Shown in pieces: positions 45,617 to 55,492 of a DNA stretch of 64,000 nucleotides (position 1 is its first letter; every line of letters begins with the position of its first letter). Source of the DNA: Kribbella solani (GTDB taxonomy: Bacteria; Actinomycetota; Actinomycetes; Propionibacteriales; Kribbellaceae). A model generated the notes under the pieces. It was not told the DNA's origin, ran no database searches, and saw only the letters and a program-made list of their open reading frames with translations. The stretch covers positions 6,820,001-6,884,000 of the forward strand of contig NZ_JACHNF010000001.1 in the NCBI RefSeq assembly GCF_014205295.1, written 5' to 3'. The position numbers were made by a program, and so were the translations under genes.

Positions 45617-45652
45617 ACGCCGGGCCGGGTGGCAATCAACTCGGGCCCGCGG

Positions 45653-45690
45653 AAAATGCTTTGAGGCCAAGCCGTCCGGCCGCTTAGGGT
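45653..45690 (+). promoter_or_regulatory. WhiB7-type promoter of the Erm leader/methyltransferase gene
   Basis: AT-rich AAAAT (45653-45657), 3 nt, -35 TTGAGG (45661-45666), 18 nt, -10 TAGGGT (45685-45690), then 6 nt to an ATG (45697). An AT-rich box 3 bp upstream of the -35 is the known mark of WhiB7-activated promoters, which drive intrinsic antibiotic-resistance genes in actinobacteria. Confidence 0.7.
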
Positions 45691-45696
45691 CGGCGC

Positions 45697-45777
45697 ATGA
45701 TTACGTACTTCGTGATGGTCCGTCGTGCCCGCCTCCGGGCAGGCGAGGGGTGCCTGGGGATGGCATCCGCTCGATAG
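45697..45777 (+). CDS. Leaderless upstream ORF of 26 codons overlapping the Erm gene
   Basis: ATG 45697 lies exactly where the transcript should start and encodes MITYFVMVRRARLRAG and 10 more residues, ending at TAG 45777, 53 nt inside the Erm ORF but in another frame. Arg-x-Arg pairs (RAR, RLR) recall the macrolide-arrest motif of some erm leader peptides. A regulatory leader is therefore plausible. The alternative, an Erm N-terminus broken by a frameshift, is less likely because the 45725 start matches Erm(37) in length. Confidence 0.5.
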   Translation: MITYFVMVRRARLRAGEGCLGMASAR

Positions 45778-46267
45778 TCGCTGGGCCCAACGCGTCGTCG
45801 ACGCCGCCGAGGTAGAACCCGGCGAACTCGTCCTCGACGTCGGAGCCGGACTGGGCGCGCTGACCGCGCCGCTGGTCCGGGCCGGTGCCCGAGTCATCGC
45901 TGTCGAACTCCACCCCGGCCGGGCCGACCGGTTGCGCCGGCGGTTCGCGGACGCGCCGGTGACGGTGGTCCGGGCCGATGCCGGTGACCTGCGGTTGCCG
46001 TCACGGTCGTTCCGGGTGGTGTCGAGTCCGCCGTACAACATCTCCACCTTGTTGCTGAAGCGCCTGCTGGCGCCGGGTACCCGCCTGGTGTCAGCGGATC
46101 TGGTGCTGCAGCGACAGGTGGCGAATCGGTGGGTACGCGGTGATGCTCCGGGCGCGAACCGGTGGTTCCGTCACTACGACCCTTCGATCGGGCTCCGCCT
46201 TCCCCGCAAGGCATTCACCCCGCCTCCACATGTCGACTCAGCAGTCCTGGTACTGCGCAAACGCTGA
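45725..46267 (+). CDS. Erm(37)-type 23S rRNA adenine methyltransferase
   Basis: Erm enzymes methylate A2058 or its neighbours in 23S rRNA and give macrolide-lincosamide-streptogramin resistance. The 180-residue product has GAWGWHPLDSRWAQRVVDAA, SAM motif VLDVGAGLGALTAPLV, AVELHPGRADRLRRRF, catalytic SSPPYNIS and end block FTPPPHVDSAVLVLRKR. It matches M. tuberculosis Erm(37) closely in motif order and in lacking the C-terminal domain of full-length Erm proteins. The GTG start lies inside an upstream leader ORF, and the promoter is of WhiB7 type. Confidence 0.88.
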   Translation: MPASGQARGAWGWHPLDSRWAQRVVDAAEVEPGELVLDVGAGLGALTAPLVRAGARVIAVELHPGRADRLRRRFADAPVTVVRADAGDLRLPSRSFRVVSSPPYNISTLLLKRLLAPGTRLVSADLVLQRQVANRWVRGDAPGANRWFRHYDPSIGLRLPRKAFTPPPHVDSAVLVLRKR

Positions 46268-46278
46268 ACTACGGAGCG

Positions 46279-46316
46279 AACCCCCACTCGGTCAGAGGTG
46301 ACCGGGTGGGGGTTTC
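46279..46316. terminator. Bidirectional terminator between the Erm and ABC genes
   Basis: AACCCCCACTCGGTCA and TGACCGGGTGGGGGTT pair over 16 bp (one G-U) with a GAGG loop, then TTCT. Convergent genes end on both sides. Confidence 0.85.
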
Positions 46317-46334
46317 TGCTTGCCGGCGGTGCCG

Positions 46335-48071
46335 TCAGCCGTGCCAGGAGTTCCACAGCGCGGCGTACGAGCCTTTACGGGCGACCAGCTCGTCGTGGCT
46401 ACCGAGCTCCGAGATGCGGCCGTCCTCCACCACCGCTACCCGGTCGGCATCGTGCGCGGTGTACAACCGGTGTGCGATCGCGATCACAGTCCGCCCTTCC
46501 AGTACGGCGGCCAGCGAGCGTTCCATGTGCCGTGCGGCCCGCGGATCGATCAGTGACGTCGCCTCATCCAGTACGAGCGTGTGCGGATCGGCCAGCACCA
46601 GCCGGGCGAGTGCGAGCTGCTGCGCCTGCGCGGGCGTCAGTGCCAGCTGCCCCGAACCCACTCTGGTGTCCAGACCGTCAGGCAGTGCCTCGGCCCACTC
46701 GCGAGCGTCCACCGCGCCGAGCGCATCGAGTAGCTCGTCATCAGTGGCTGACGGACGTGCCATCGACAAGTTGTCCCGCAGCGTGCCAACGAAGACGTGG
46801 TGTTCCTGCGTCACCAGAGCGACCTGCTTGCGCAGCTCATCCAGTGGCAGGTCCGTCATCCCCACGCCGCCCACTGTCACCGAACCAGTTCGTGGTGGAT
46901 GGATTCCGGCGACCAGTCGGCCCAGTGTCGATTTACCAGCACCGGACGGTCCGACCATGGCGATCCGCTCGCCCGGTGCGATGGTGAGATCGACACCGTG
47001 CAGTACGTCCCGTCCCTCGACGTACGAGAACCTGACGTCACGTGCTTCAACCAGCTCACCATCAGGCGTACGCCCGGATGGCGTGCGGTCGTCAGGTACA
47101 TCGCTGATCCCCAGCAGTCTTGCGAACGCCGCACCGCCGGACTGGAGCTCGTCCAGCCAGGAGAGCAGGCGGTCGACCGGGTCGATCAGCTGGTTCACGT
47201 ACAGAACGGCAGCCGTGACCGCGCCGAGTGAAACGTGGCCGTTGAGGTGCAGCCAGCCGCCGAACAGCAGTGTGCCGACCACTGGCACCAGGTATCCCAG
47301 CTCGGCAGCCGGGAAGTACACGGTCCGTAGGAACAGCGTGTACCGCTCGGCGTTGTACGACCCGCCGATGTCCGCGTCGCCCCGGCGTACGCGATCGTCG
47401 TACCGCCGGAGTGCCTCGACAGTACGTGCGCCCTCGACCGTTTCGGCGAGCGAACTGGTCATCTGCGCGTACGCCGCGTTCTCGCGCAGGTAACCGTCCT
47501 TGGCGCGCCGCAGGTACCACTTCGTGCTCAGCCAGAGCAGCGGAACCATCGCCACCAGCGGCACCAGCACCCAGACCCCGACCAGCAGCGTGGCGACGGC
47601 CGTGAACAGTACGGTGACGAACGCGATGATGGTCTCCGGTACGGCGAACCGCACCGTCCGCGACAACGTGTCGACGTCTCGCGACGTCCGCGACAGCAGA
47701 TCACCCGTACCGGCGCGCTCGACCGTGCCGATCGGAAGTGCGAGCGCGTTGTCGACGAACTCCTCCCGCAGCTCGGCCAGCACCTGCTCACCCAGCGCGA
47801 ACGACTTGAACCGCGCCCACCGCGTCAGCAGCGACTGCGCCACGATGAAGACGGCGATCACCGCGATGACCAGGTTGACCTTGGCAGCGGTCGTGCCGTG
47901 CTGCACGTTCTGGACCAGGTCGCCGATCAGCCGCGGCGCCGCCAGACCGCTCACCGCTGCCAGCGCGTGCAGGAGCATCGCGGCCAGCAGCGTACGGGGA
48001 TGCCGGCGCGCCAGCCGACGCGCGTGCCGACGGATCTCGGCCGACCCGGCGACGGGCAGGATCTGTTTCAT
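46335..48071 (-). CDS. Heterodimeric ABC exporter, subunit with active Walker motifs
   Basis: A 578-residue half transporter: six transmembrane helices (about 25-300) then an ATPase. Walker A is GPSGAGKST (374-382) and Walker B LVLDEATS with Glu503, both canonical. The signature is LTPAQ (478-482) instead of LSGGQ. The partner gene upstream has the opposite pattern, so the pair should have one working and one dead ATP site. The substrate is unknown: lipid, drug or peptide are all possible. ATG 48071 overlaps the partner's stop by 4 nt. Confidence 0.92.
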   Translation of the reverse strand: MKQILPVAGSAEIRRHARRLARRHPRTLLAAMLLHALAAVSGLAAPRLIGDLVQNVQHGTTAAKVNLVIAVIAVFIVAQSLLTRWARFKSFALGEQVLAELREEFVDNALALPIGTVERAGTGDLLSRTSRDVDTLSRTVRFAVPETIIAFVTVLFTAVATLLVGVWVLVPLVAMVPLLWLSTKWYLRRAKDGYLRENAAYAQMTSSLAETVEGARTVEALRRYDDRVRRGDADIGGSYNAERYTLFLRTVYFPAAELGYLVPVVGTLLFGGWLHLNGHVSLGAVTAAVLYVNQLIDPVDRLLSWLDELQSGGAAFARLLGISDVPDDRTPSGRTPDGELVEARDVRFSYVEGRDVLHGVDLTIAPGERIAMVGPSGAGKSTLGRLVAGIHPPRTGSVTVGGVGMTDLPLDELRKQVALVTQEHHVFVGTLRDNLSMARPSATDDELLDALGAVDAREWAEALPDGLDTRVGSGQLALTPAQAQQLALARLVLADPHTLVLDEATSLIDPRAARHMERSLAAVLEGRTVIAIAHRLYTAHDADRVAVVEDGRISELGSHDELVARKGSYAALWNSWHG

Positions 48072-49813
48072 CGCAGGGCCTCCTCTTCCTCGGTCTCGGG
48101 TTCTGTCTCGTCGTCGGTCTGGCGGGTCACGGTCCGGCGGTAGCGCGGGTTGGAGTCGAGTAGCTCGCGGTGCCTGCCGACCGCCGCCACCCGACCGGCC
48201 GCTACGAAGATCACCTCGTCGACCCGGTCCAGCAGCAGTGGGCTGGCGGTCAGTACGACGGTGCTGCGGCCGGCCCGGTGGTCGCGCAGCCGGTCCGCGA
48301 TCCGTGCCTCGGTGTGTGCGTCCACAGCCGATGTCGGCTCGACCAGCACGAGTACGGACGGGTCAGCGAGTAGAGCGCGGACAAGTACCAGTCGTTGCCG
48401 CTGCCCACCGGAGAACGAGCGGCCCTTCTCCTCGACCTCCGAGTCCAGTCCGTCCGGTAGTGCGACCAGCACGTCCTCGGCCGACGCCGTACGCATCGCG
48501 GTCATCAGTTCCTCGTCAGTACGCCGGCCGTCCGGGTCCAGCTCAGTACGCAGCAGGCCGGTGAACAGCTGGGAGCTGGTGTCACTGACCAGGATCCGCT
48601 CGCGTACGTCCGCCCGTGTCGCACTGGCCAGCGTCACACCGCCGTACCGGACTTCGCTGGTGTCGTCGTAGCGGCCCAGCTGGTCAGCTAGTACGGCGTA
48701 GGTGTCCGGCTCGGCGGAGACGATCGCAGTGAGCAGACCATCCCGTGCGCGTACGCCAGACACCGGATCGACCAGGTCACCGGCTTCCGGCAGCCGCACT
48801 GGCTGCTCCGGGTCGGTGATGTCCGGCCTGAGCTTCAGCACCCGGTTCACTCGACCGGCCGCGACCAGACCGCGCATCAGCTGGTTGGCGAACTCGGTCG
48901 CTGTCCGGAGCGGTAGTACCAGGAACGTCGCGTACCCGTAGAAGGCAACCAGTGACCCCGGGCTGAGCTGACCGCGTAGCGCGAAGTGCGCGCCCAGACC
49001 GACCACCAGCACCACGAAGATGCCCGGTAGCAGCACCTGGGCGGCGTCCAGCACGGACTGGATGCCGGCCACCCGCACACCGGCCTTCCGGACCTGCTGC
49101 GACTCCGTCCGGTACCGCCGGGAGAACGACTCTTCACCGCCGATGCCACGCAGCACCCTCAGACCGGCGACGATGTCGGAGCCCAATGAGTTCAGCTCGC
49201 CGACCGCCTCGCGTTGCGCGGACTGGCGCCGGTGCAGCGGCCGGAGCATCGGGCCGAGGCAGAAGAGCATCACCGGTACGCCGATCAGTACCACCAGACC
49301 GAGCGTGGTCGACGACGACAGCAGGATCACCGCGACCACGAAGAACGCCACGATCGAGCCGGCGAACCGGGCCGAGATCTCCATCAGGTTACCGATGTAC
49401 GACAGGTCGCCGGCGCCGACGCTGACAACCTCTCCGGTGGCCAGGTGCTTCGGCAGCGTCGCGCCCAGGTCCGCCGACTTCCGGGTCACCACCTGGACCG
49501 TCCGGTACGCCGCGGTGAGCCAGTTGGTGACCGCGAACCGGTGCCGCATGATGCCGGCGACCGCCTGCACCACGCCGACCGCGAAGAGCAGGGCGGTCCA
49601 CTGCAGCAACCGCTTGCCGTCGCCGGCCGCGACCCCCTCGTCGATGGCCCGGCCGAGGATCGCCGGGATGAACGCCTGCGCGCCCATCCAGAGAATGCCG
49701 AACGCCATCCCGCCGGCGAGCGTACGGGACTGCCCGCGGGCGACCCACCACAGGTAGCGGGCCGGCGAGCGATGGTTCGGGACGCCGGGATCGGCGAGCG
49801 GCAGATGTCTCAT
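48068..49813 (-). CDS. Heterodimeric ABC exporter, subunit with degenerate nucleotide site
   Basis: A 581-residue half transporter with about six transmembrane helices (35-310). The Walker A position reads SAEPDTYA (about 366-373), with no Gly-Lys-Ser/Thr. Walker B is VLVLVEPTS, with Val in place of the Mg-binding Asp. The signature FSGGQRQR (467-474) is intact and would complete the partner's active site. A long acidic C-terminus ends ETEEEEALR. Promoter region: the perfect palindrome TTCGCATGCGAA lies 33 bp upstream. Confidence 0.9.
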   Translation of the reverse strand: MRHLPLADPGVPNHRSPARYLWWVARGQSRTLAGGMAFGILWMGAQAFIPAILGRAIDEGVAAGDGKRLLQWTALLFAVGVVQAVAGIMRHRFAVTNWLTAAYRTVQVVTRKSADLGATLPKHLATGEVVSVGAGDLSYIGNLMEISARFAGSIVAFFVVAVILLSSSTTLGLVVLIGVPVMLFCLGPMLRPLHRRQSAQREAVGELNSLGSDIVAGLRVLRGIGGEESFSRRYRTESQQVRKAGVRVAGIQSVLDAAQVLLPGIFVVLVVGLGAHFALRGQLSPGSLVAFYGYATFLVLPLRTATEFANQLMRGLVAAGRVNRVLKLRPDITDPEQPVRLPEAGDLVDPVSGVRARDGLLTAIVSAEPDTYAVLADQLGRYDDTSEVRYGGVTLASATRADVRERILVSDTSSQLFTGLLRTELDPDGRRTDEELMTAMRTASAEDVLVALPDGLDSEVEEKGRSFSGGQRQRLVLVRALLADPSVLVLVEPTSAVDAHTEARIADRLRDHRAGRSTVVLTASPLLLDRVDEVIFVAAGRVAAVGRHRELLDSNPRYRRTVTRQTDDETEPETEEEEALR

Positions 49814-49845
49814 GGCTTCTTCAGGCTAGGTCGCGCCACTGACAG

Positions 49846-49857
49846 TTCGCATGCGAA
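49846..49857. promoter_or_regulatory. 12-bp palindrome upstream of the ABC exporter
   Basis: TTCGCATGCGAA is a perfect palindrome in the exporter's promoter region, a possible operator. No regulator gene is adjacent. Confidence 0.4.
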
Positions 49858-49975
49858 TTAGCTCCGCGCGCGTGCGGCCGCCGGTACACGCGGTGACGGT
49901 GACGGTCGGTAGAGCTTCACCTTGCGTTGGGCAACGGGTTCCCACCGGGCAATCTGCGGCCCCTGTCCTGGAACC

Positions 49976-50941
49976 ATGTTGGTGATCGCGCATCGGGGAG
50001 CGAGTGGCTACCGCCCGGAACACACACCGGCCGCGTACCGGCTGGGAGCGGTACAGGGCGCCGACTACCTGGAGCCCGACCTGGTAGCCACGCTGGACGG
50101 CGTCCTGGTCTGCCGGCACGAGAACGAGATCTCCAGTACTACTGACGTGGCTGATCACCCGGTGTTCGCGGACCGGAAGATCACCAAGATCGTCGACGGG
50201 ACGGCTGTTACCGGCTGGTTCGTGGAGGACTTCACGTACGCGGAGCTGCGGACGCTGCGCGCCAAGGAGCGGATGCCGGCGCTGCGGGCGAGCAACACGG
50301 CGTACGACGGGCTGGAGGAGGTACCGACCTTCGACGAGGTGGTAGCCCTGGCCCGGCGCGAGTCGGCGCGGCTCGGGCGGCCGATCGGGGTCATCCCCGA
50401 GCTGAAGCACCCGGCGTACTTCCGGCGGCTCGGTCTGCCACTGGAGGAGCTACTGACCGAGCGGATCGTGGCACTGGGACTGCGTGCGGACGAGATCATG
50501 GTGCAGTCGTTCGAACCGACCAGTCTGCGTCGGCTGGCGGTGATGACGCGGGTACCGCTGGTACAGCTGATCGACTCGGAGAGCGCACCGAACGACTTCC
50601 TGCGTACTGGTGACGGTCGCTCGTACGCTGATCTGCTTGCACCGTCCGGGTTGCGGGAGGTCGCTACGTACGCGCAGGTGCTGGCGCCGCACAAGGACCT
50701 GGTGATTCCGCGAACTGCTGACGGGTGTCTGGGGGAGCCGACTCGTCTGGTTGATCAGGCACACCGTGCCGGTCTGGCGGTGCAGGCCTGGACGTTCCGG
50801 GCGGAGCGGCGCTTCCTACCTACCGCGACTGACTTCGCTACCGAAGTCACCCGGTTCGCCGCGCTGGGGCTGCAGGGCGTCTTCGCTGACCACCCTGACC
50901 AGGCTGTTGCCGTACTACGAGGAGCTGCGCTCAACGTGTGA
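49976..50941 (+). CDS. Glycerophosphodiester phosphodiesterase
   Basis: GDPD hydrolyses deacylated phospholipids to glycerol-3-phosphate and an alcohol. The 321-residue TIM barrel has IAHRGASGYRPEHTPAAY (catalytic His, Arg and Glu), LEPDLVATLDGVLVCRHE (metal ligands Glu, Asp; second His) and IPELKHP. No signal peptide is seen from ATG 49976, so it is cytosolic, although the upstream in-frame extension to 49922 contains Cys residues. Transcribed away from the ABC exporter. Confidence 0.9.
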   Translation: MLVIAHRGASGYRPEHTPAAYRLGAVQGADYLEPDLVATLDGVLVCRHENEISSTTDVADHPVFADRKITKIVDGTAVTGWFVEDFTYAELRTLRAKERMPALRASNTAYDGLEEVPTFDEVVALARRESARLGRPIGVIPELKHPAYFRRLGLPLEELLTERIVALGLRADEIMVQSFEPTSLRRLAVMTRVPLVQLIDSESAPNDFLRTGDGRSYADLLAPSGLREVATYAQVLAPHKDLVIPRTADGCLGEPTRLVDQAHRAGLAVQAWTFRAERRFLPTATDFATEVTRFAALGLQGVFADHPDQAVAVLRGAALNV

Positions 50942-50947
50942 GCGGCA

Positions 50948-50978
50948 GCGGGGTGACCGCTGGCTGTGGTCACCCCGC
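50948..50978. terminator. Hairpin between convergent gdpd and pspC-like genes
   Basis: GCGGGGTGACC and GGTCACCCCGC form an 11-bp perfect stem with a 9-nt loop; no U-tract. Confidence 0.65.
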
Positions 50979-51043
50979 CAGAGTGGCCGTGGGTGCTGCG
51001 TCCGTGCCGGCACAGGGTTGGCGCGGTGCCGGCGCAGTGACCG

Positions 51044-51391
51044 TCACGCCGCCGGGGGCTTGGTGCCGGTGTTGTTGCTGGTGTCGTCGTAGAGGCGGGC
51101 GGCGATGTCGTTCTCGGTCGTGTTCTGGTTGTGGTTGACCGTCTGCTGAACGTTCTGCCACACGGCCTTGCCGTCGGACTCGGGAATCACGATCCAGGCG
51201 ACCGCGTACCCGATCATGGCGGCACCACCGGTGATCAGCGTCAGCCCGACCCAGCCGAGCCGGACCAGCGTGACGTCGACGTTCAGGTACTCGGCGATAC
51301 CACCGGAGACACCCGACAGCATCCGCTGGTTGGCGGACCGCCGCAGGATCTTGCCGGACAGGTTCTGAAACGGTGCGTTGGAGTTCGTCAT
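51044..51391 (-). CDS. PspC-domain membrane protein
   Basis: A 115-residue protein. The PspC domain LRRSANQRMLSGVSGGIAEYLNVDVTLVRLGWVGLTL (about 14-50) is followed by a transmembrane helix (LTLITGGAAMIGYAVAWIVIP). The hydrophilic end is rich in Asn/Gln/Thr. PspC proteins sense or respond to envelope stress; in actinobacteria the domain also forms part of sensor kinases. ATG 51391 is preferred over the upstream in-frame ATG by the compact N-terminus. Confidence 0.85.
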   Translation of the reverse strand: MTNSNAPFQNLSGKILRRSANQRMLSGVSGGIAEYLNVDVTLVRLGWVGLTLITGGAAMIGYAVAWIVIPESDGKAVWQNVQQTVNHNQNTTENDIAARLYDDTSNNTGTKPPAA

Positions 51392-51516
51392 GGCTCTACT
51401 CTCCCGCCCCGGCGCCCTCCACCACATCCGGATCGGCACCGACCCACCCCTGACCCACCCCTGACGACTTCCGGCTGACCCAGGACTGTCGGTGCGGGTC
51501 GTTAGCGTTGGGAAGT

Positions 51517-51852
51517 ATGGACATGGCGGCGGTGGTGAAGGTGATGAGTGAGTTGCCCGGTGCGGAGGAGCACGAGGGCTGGGCCGGCCAACCGGTCTTC
51601 AAGGTCCGCAACAAGAGCTTCGCGTACCTGTCCGAGGACCAGACCCGAATGCACCTGAAAGCACTCCGCGAGGAACAGGAGGCCCTGGTCGCCGAGAACC
51701 CCGACGTCTTCACCCCCTCCTGGTCCGGCGGCCGCTTCGCCTGGCTGGAAATCAACCTCCCCCACGCCGACCCCGAAGAACTCCAAGAACTGATAACCGA
51801 AGCCTGGCGCCTAACCGCCCCCAAGTACCTGATCGCCCAACTGACGGCTTGA
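51517..51852 (+). CDS. MmcQ/YjbR-family protein
   Basis: A 111-residue protein with the MmcQ/YjbR DNA-binding-like fold: SELPGAEEHEGWAGQPVFKVRNKSFAYLSED and WSGGRFAWLEINLPHADPEELQELITEAWRLTAPKYL are characteristic. Cellular role unknown. A TAGCGT hexamer lies 8 nt upstream. A TTG at 51508 could extend it by three residues. Confidence 0.82.
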   Translation: MDMAAVVKVMSELPGAEEHEGWAGQPVFKVRNKSFAYLSEDQTRMHLKALREEQEALVAENPDVFTPSWSGGRFAWLEINLPHADPEELQELITEAWRLTAPKYLIAQLTA

Positions 51853-51886
51853 CCGGGGCAGCCGCCTGACGCCGCGCGGGGGCTGG

Positions 51887-53722
<1,836 letters not shown>

Positions 53723-53753
53723 TCCAGTAGTCCGACAGCACCCGCAGTACCCC

Positions 53754-53785
53754 AAGCGGCCCCGAGCACATGCTCGGGGCCGCTT
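53754..53785 (+). terminator. Rho-independent-type terminator after groEL2
   Basis: AAGCGGCCCCGAGC pairs with GCTCGGGGCCGCTT around a short ACAT loop (14-bp stem), then GCTGTT. Confidence 0.8.
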
Positions 53786-53803
53786 GCTGTTCCGGGGCCG
53801 CGA

Positions 53804-54811
53804 TCAGGTGCCGGTGATCAGGTGGTGGGCGAGGACGGGGGAGAAGGTACGGGTGGGAAGGGTGGGGGCGAGGCCGCAGGGGCCGTCGGATTCGCCGGGG
53901 GTGCGGAGCCAGAGGTGCAGGTCGGCGGGGGCCGGGGCGGTGGCCGGGGGTGCGCCGAGTTTGCGGGCGGGTGGGTTGCAGGAGCTGCCGTCGGAACCGT
54001 TGCCGTTGCGGCTGGTGTCGATGACGAAGTGCGTACCACCGCCGAGCGCGGTGAGGATCTCGTTGCCCCGCGCGGTGGACTGTTCGGTACTGAAGTAGTC
54101 CGCCGTGTTCAGCGCGAACCCGCGGATCTTGCCGACGTCGGCGAGGCGCAGGCGGCGGGCGATCTCCTTCGCGCCGGCCGAGCTCACGGTGCCGGCGTCG
54201 AGGTACGCCCACGTGTTCGGGTTCTTCGCGGCGAGCAGCCCCACCGCGTACTTGAGCATCGCGATCCGCCCGTCCCACTGCGCCGCCGGGTAACAGTCGA
54301 GTCCGGCCAGCGCGTTCGGTTCGAGTACGACGATCGCCGGCCGGGCTCCGATCCCGTCCGACACGGCCGTGATCCAGTTTCGGTACGCGGCGTCGGTCGT
54401 CGCCCCGCCGCCGATCCCGCACTGCCGGCCGGGCAGGTTGTCGGTGATCAGCACCGGCAGTTTCCCGGCCCGGTCAGCCGCGGTCGTGTACGCCGTGACT
54501 GCAGCCTTCGCCTCGCCGCTCCAGCTTCCGATCCAGCGCGCCGACGGCTGACCCGCGATCTTCGACGCGAGCGCGGTGTCCTCCGGGTGCCGGCGTGCGT
54601 ACGCGGCGGCCGCCGACGCCGGGTCGACGTACAACCCGTGCGTCAGCCGCACCGGGTCGCCGGTCGTTTCGGCCAGTCCGGTCGCGGGCCGGCCGAAGAC
54701 GAACAGTGCGGCGGTCAGCAGCAGGCCGGCGGTCAGCGAACGTGCGACCGGGTGCGGCCGATGGGCGGTCAGCGAACGCGCGGCCCGGTGCGGCAGGCGC
54801 GAAGTCGGCAT
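53804..54811 (-). CDS. Secreted GH6-family cellulase homologue with substituted catalytic residues
   Basis: A 335-residue exported protein. The signal region (residues 1-47) contains VARSLTA-type repeats. The GH6 barrel follows: ARWIGSW, LITDNLPGRQCG, VVLEPNALAGLDCY, NPNTWAYLDAG, ADYFSTEQSTARGN, HFVIDTSRNGNG and LRTPGESDGPCG. The family signatures normally read PGRDC and EPD; here Gln130 replaces the first Asp and Asn166 replaces the catalytic acid. Asp309 in GESDG is kept. Hydrolysis is therefore doubtful, and a carbohydrate-binding or altered role is possible. AAGGACG precedes the ATG. The stop faces groEL2. Confidence 0.87.
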   Translation of the reverse strand: MPTSRLPHRAARSLTAHRPHPVARSLTAGLLLTAALFVFGRPATGLAETTGDPVRLTHGLYVDPASAAAAYARRHPEDTALASKIAGQPSARWIGSWSGEAKAAVTAYTTAADRAGKLPVLITDNLPGRQCGIGGGATTDAAYRNWITAVSDGIGARPAIVVLEPNALAGLDCYPAAQWDGRIAMLKYAVGLLAAKNPNTWAYLDAGTVSSAGAKEIARRLRLADVGKIRGFALNTADYFSTEQSTARGNEILTALGGGTHFVIDTSRNGNGSDGSSCNPPARKLGAPPATAPAPADLHLWLRTPGESDGPCGLAPTLPTRTFSPVLAHHLITGT

Positions 54812-54876
54812 CGGTGCAGCGTCCTTCCGTCCAAGGAATGATCACTCAACGTGCCGACGACATTACCGCCAGTGGA

Positions 54877-55275
54877 TCAACTGTTTTCGTCGACCTCGCA
54901 GAACGAGGCGTAGTGGTCGCCGGTGTAGTAGACGTGCGCGGGCGTGGTTTTCGCACCGCCGCCGATCAGCCGGCGGGCGCCGCGGTCGGGCGAACCGGGC
55001 GTCTTCACGGTGTACTCGTGGTAGTACCCGGACGACTGGCTCGGCAGAATGCCTTCCCGGTTCGAGAAGACGGTGCCGTCCTGGCGGTACGGGAACGGTC
55101 CGCCGGAGTGGATGAGCTTGAGCGTGTCGGATGCCTGCGAAGGCAGCGAGCTGAGTGCACAGGTGTCTATCGCCGTGATGGACGACGACGTGGGGTGGGC
55201 GGTGGGGGCGGCGTACGCCGTGGAACCGAAGGCGACGGTGGTCGCCAGGGTCACGGCAGAGATGAGGGTTCTCAT
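54877..55275 (-). CDS. Secreted guanyl-specific ribonuclease (RNase Sa/N1 family)
   Basis: A 132-residue precursor with signal peptide (MRTLISAVTLATTVAFGSTAYA) and a mature domain closely resembling Streptomyces RNase Sa: LPSQASDTLKLIHSGGPFPY, YYHEYTV (catalytic Glu87), RGARRLI (catalytic Arg) and YTGDHYASF (catalytic His121). Cys39 and Cys126 match the RNase Sa disulfide. It cuts RNA after guanosine outside the cell. No barstar-like inhibitor gene is in the window. The gene is upstream of the GH6 gene in the same direction. Confidence 0.9.
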   Translation of the reverse strand: MRTLISAVTLATTVAFGSTAYAAPTAHPTSSSITAIDTCALSSLPSQASDTLKLIHSGGPFPYRQDGTVFSNREGILPSQSSGYYHEYTVKTPGSPDRGARRLIGGGAKTTPAHVYYTGDHYASFCEVDENS

Positions 55276-55404
55276 ACCGCCGAGGATCCTCCGTCCAGAC
55301 CGGCGACGGGTCATCCCAAGTGTGAATAACAGGTGGACTATGACCCCGGCCGCGTTCTAGGGTCTAGCTCGGCGAGAACAATCTTGGAGTGGAAGGAGCG
55401 ACCG

Positions 55405-55461
55405 ATGCGTACACCGACTTGTTTCCCGGCGCGCCCGGCCCGCTCCGCCAGCTCGCACTGA
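55405..55461 (+). CDS. 18-residue upstream ORF before the GNAT gene
   Basis: MRTPTCFPARPARSASSH is preceded by GGAAGGAG at an ideal 6-nt spacing, so translation is likely. It ends 31 nt before the GNAT start. It may be a regulatory leader; no matching family is recognised. Confidence 0.45.
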   Translation: MRTPTCFPARPARSASSH

Positions 55462-55492
55462 GCGGACCCCCGCGCCTCCCGTTGGAGGATTC

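Noticed and set aside
44807-45670. Extended map protein starting at 45670
   Set aside because: The extra 32 residues are Arg/His-rich, lie across the putative promoter palindrome and are not in the family; ATG 45574 has better start context.
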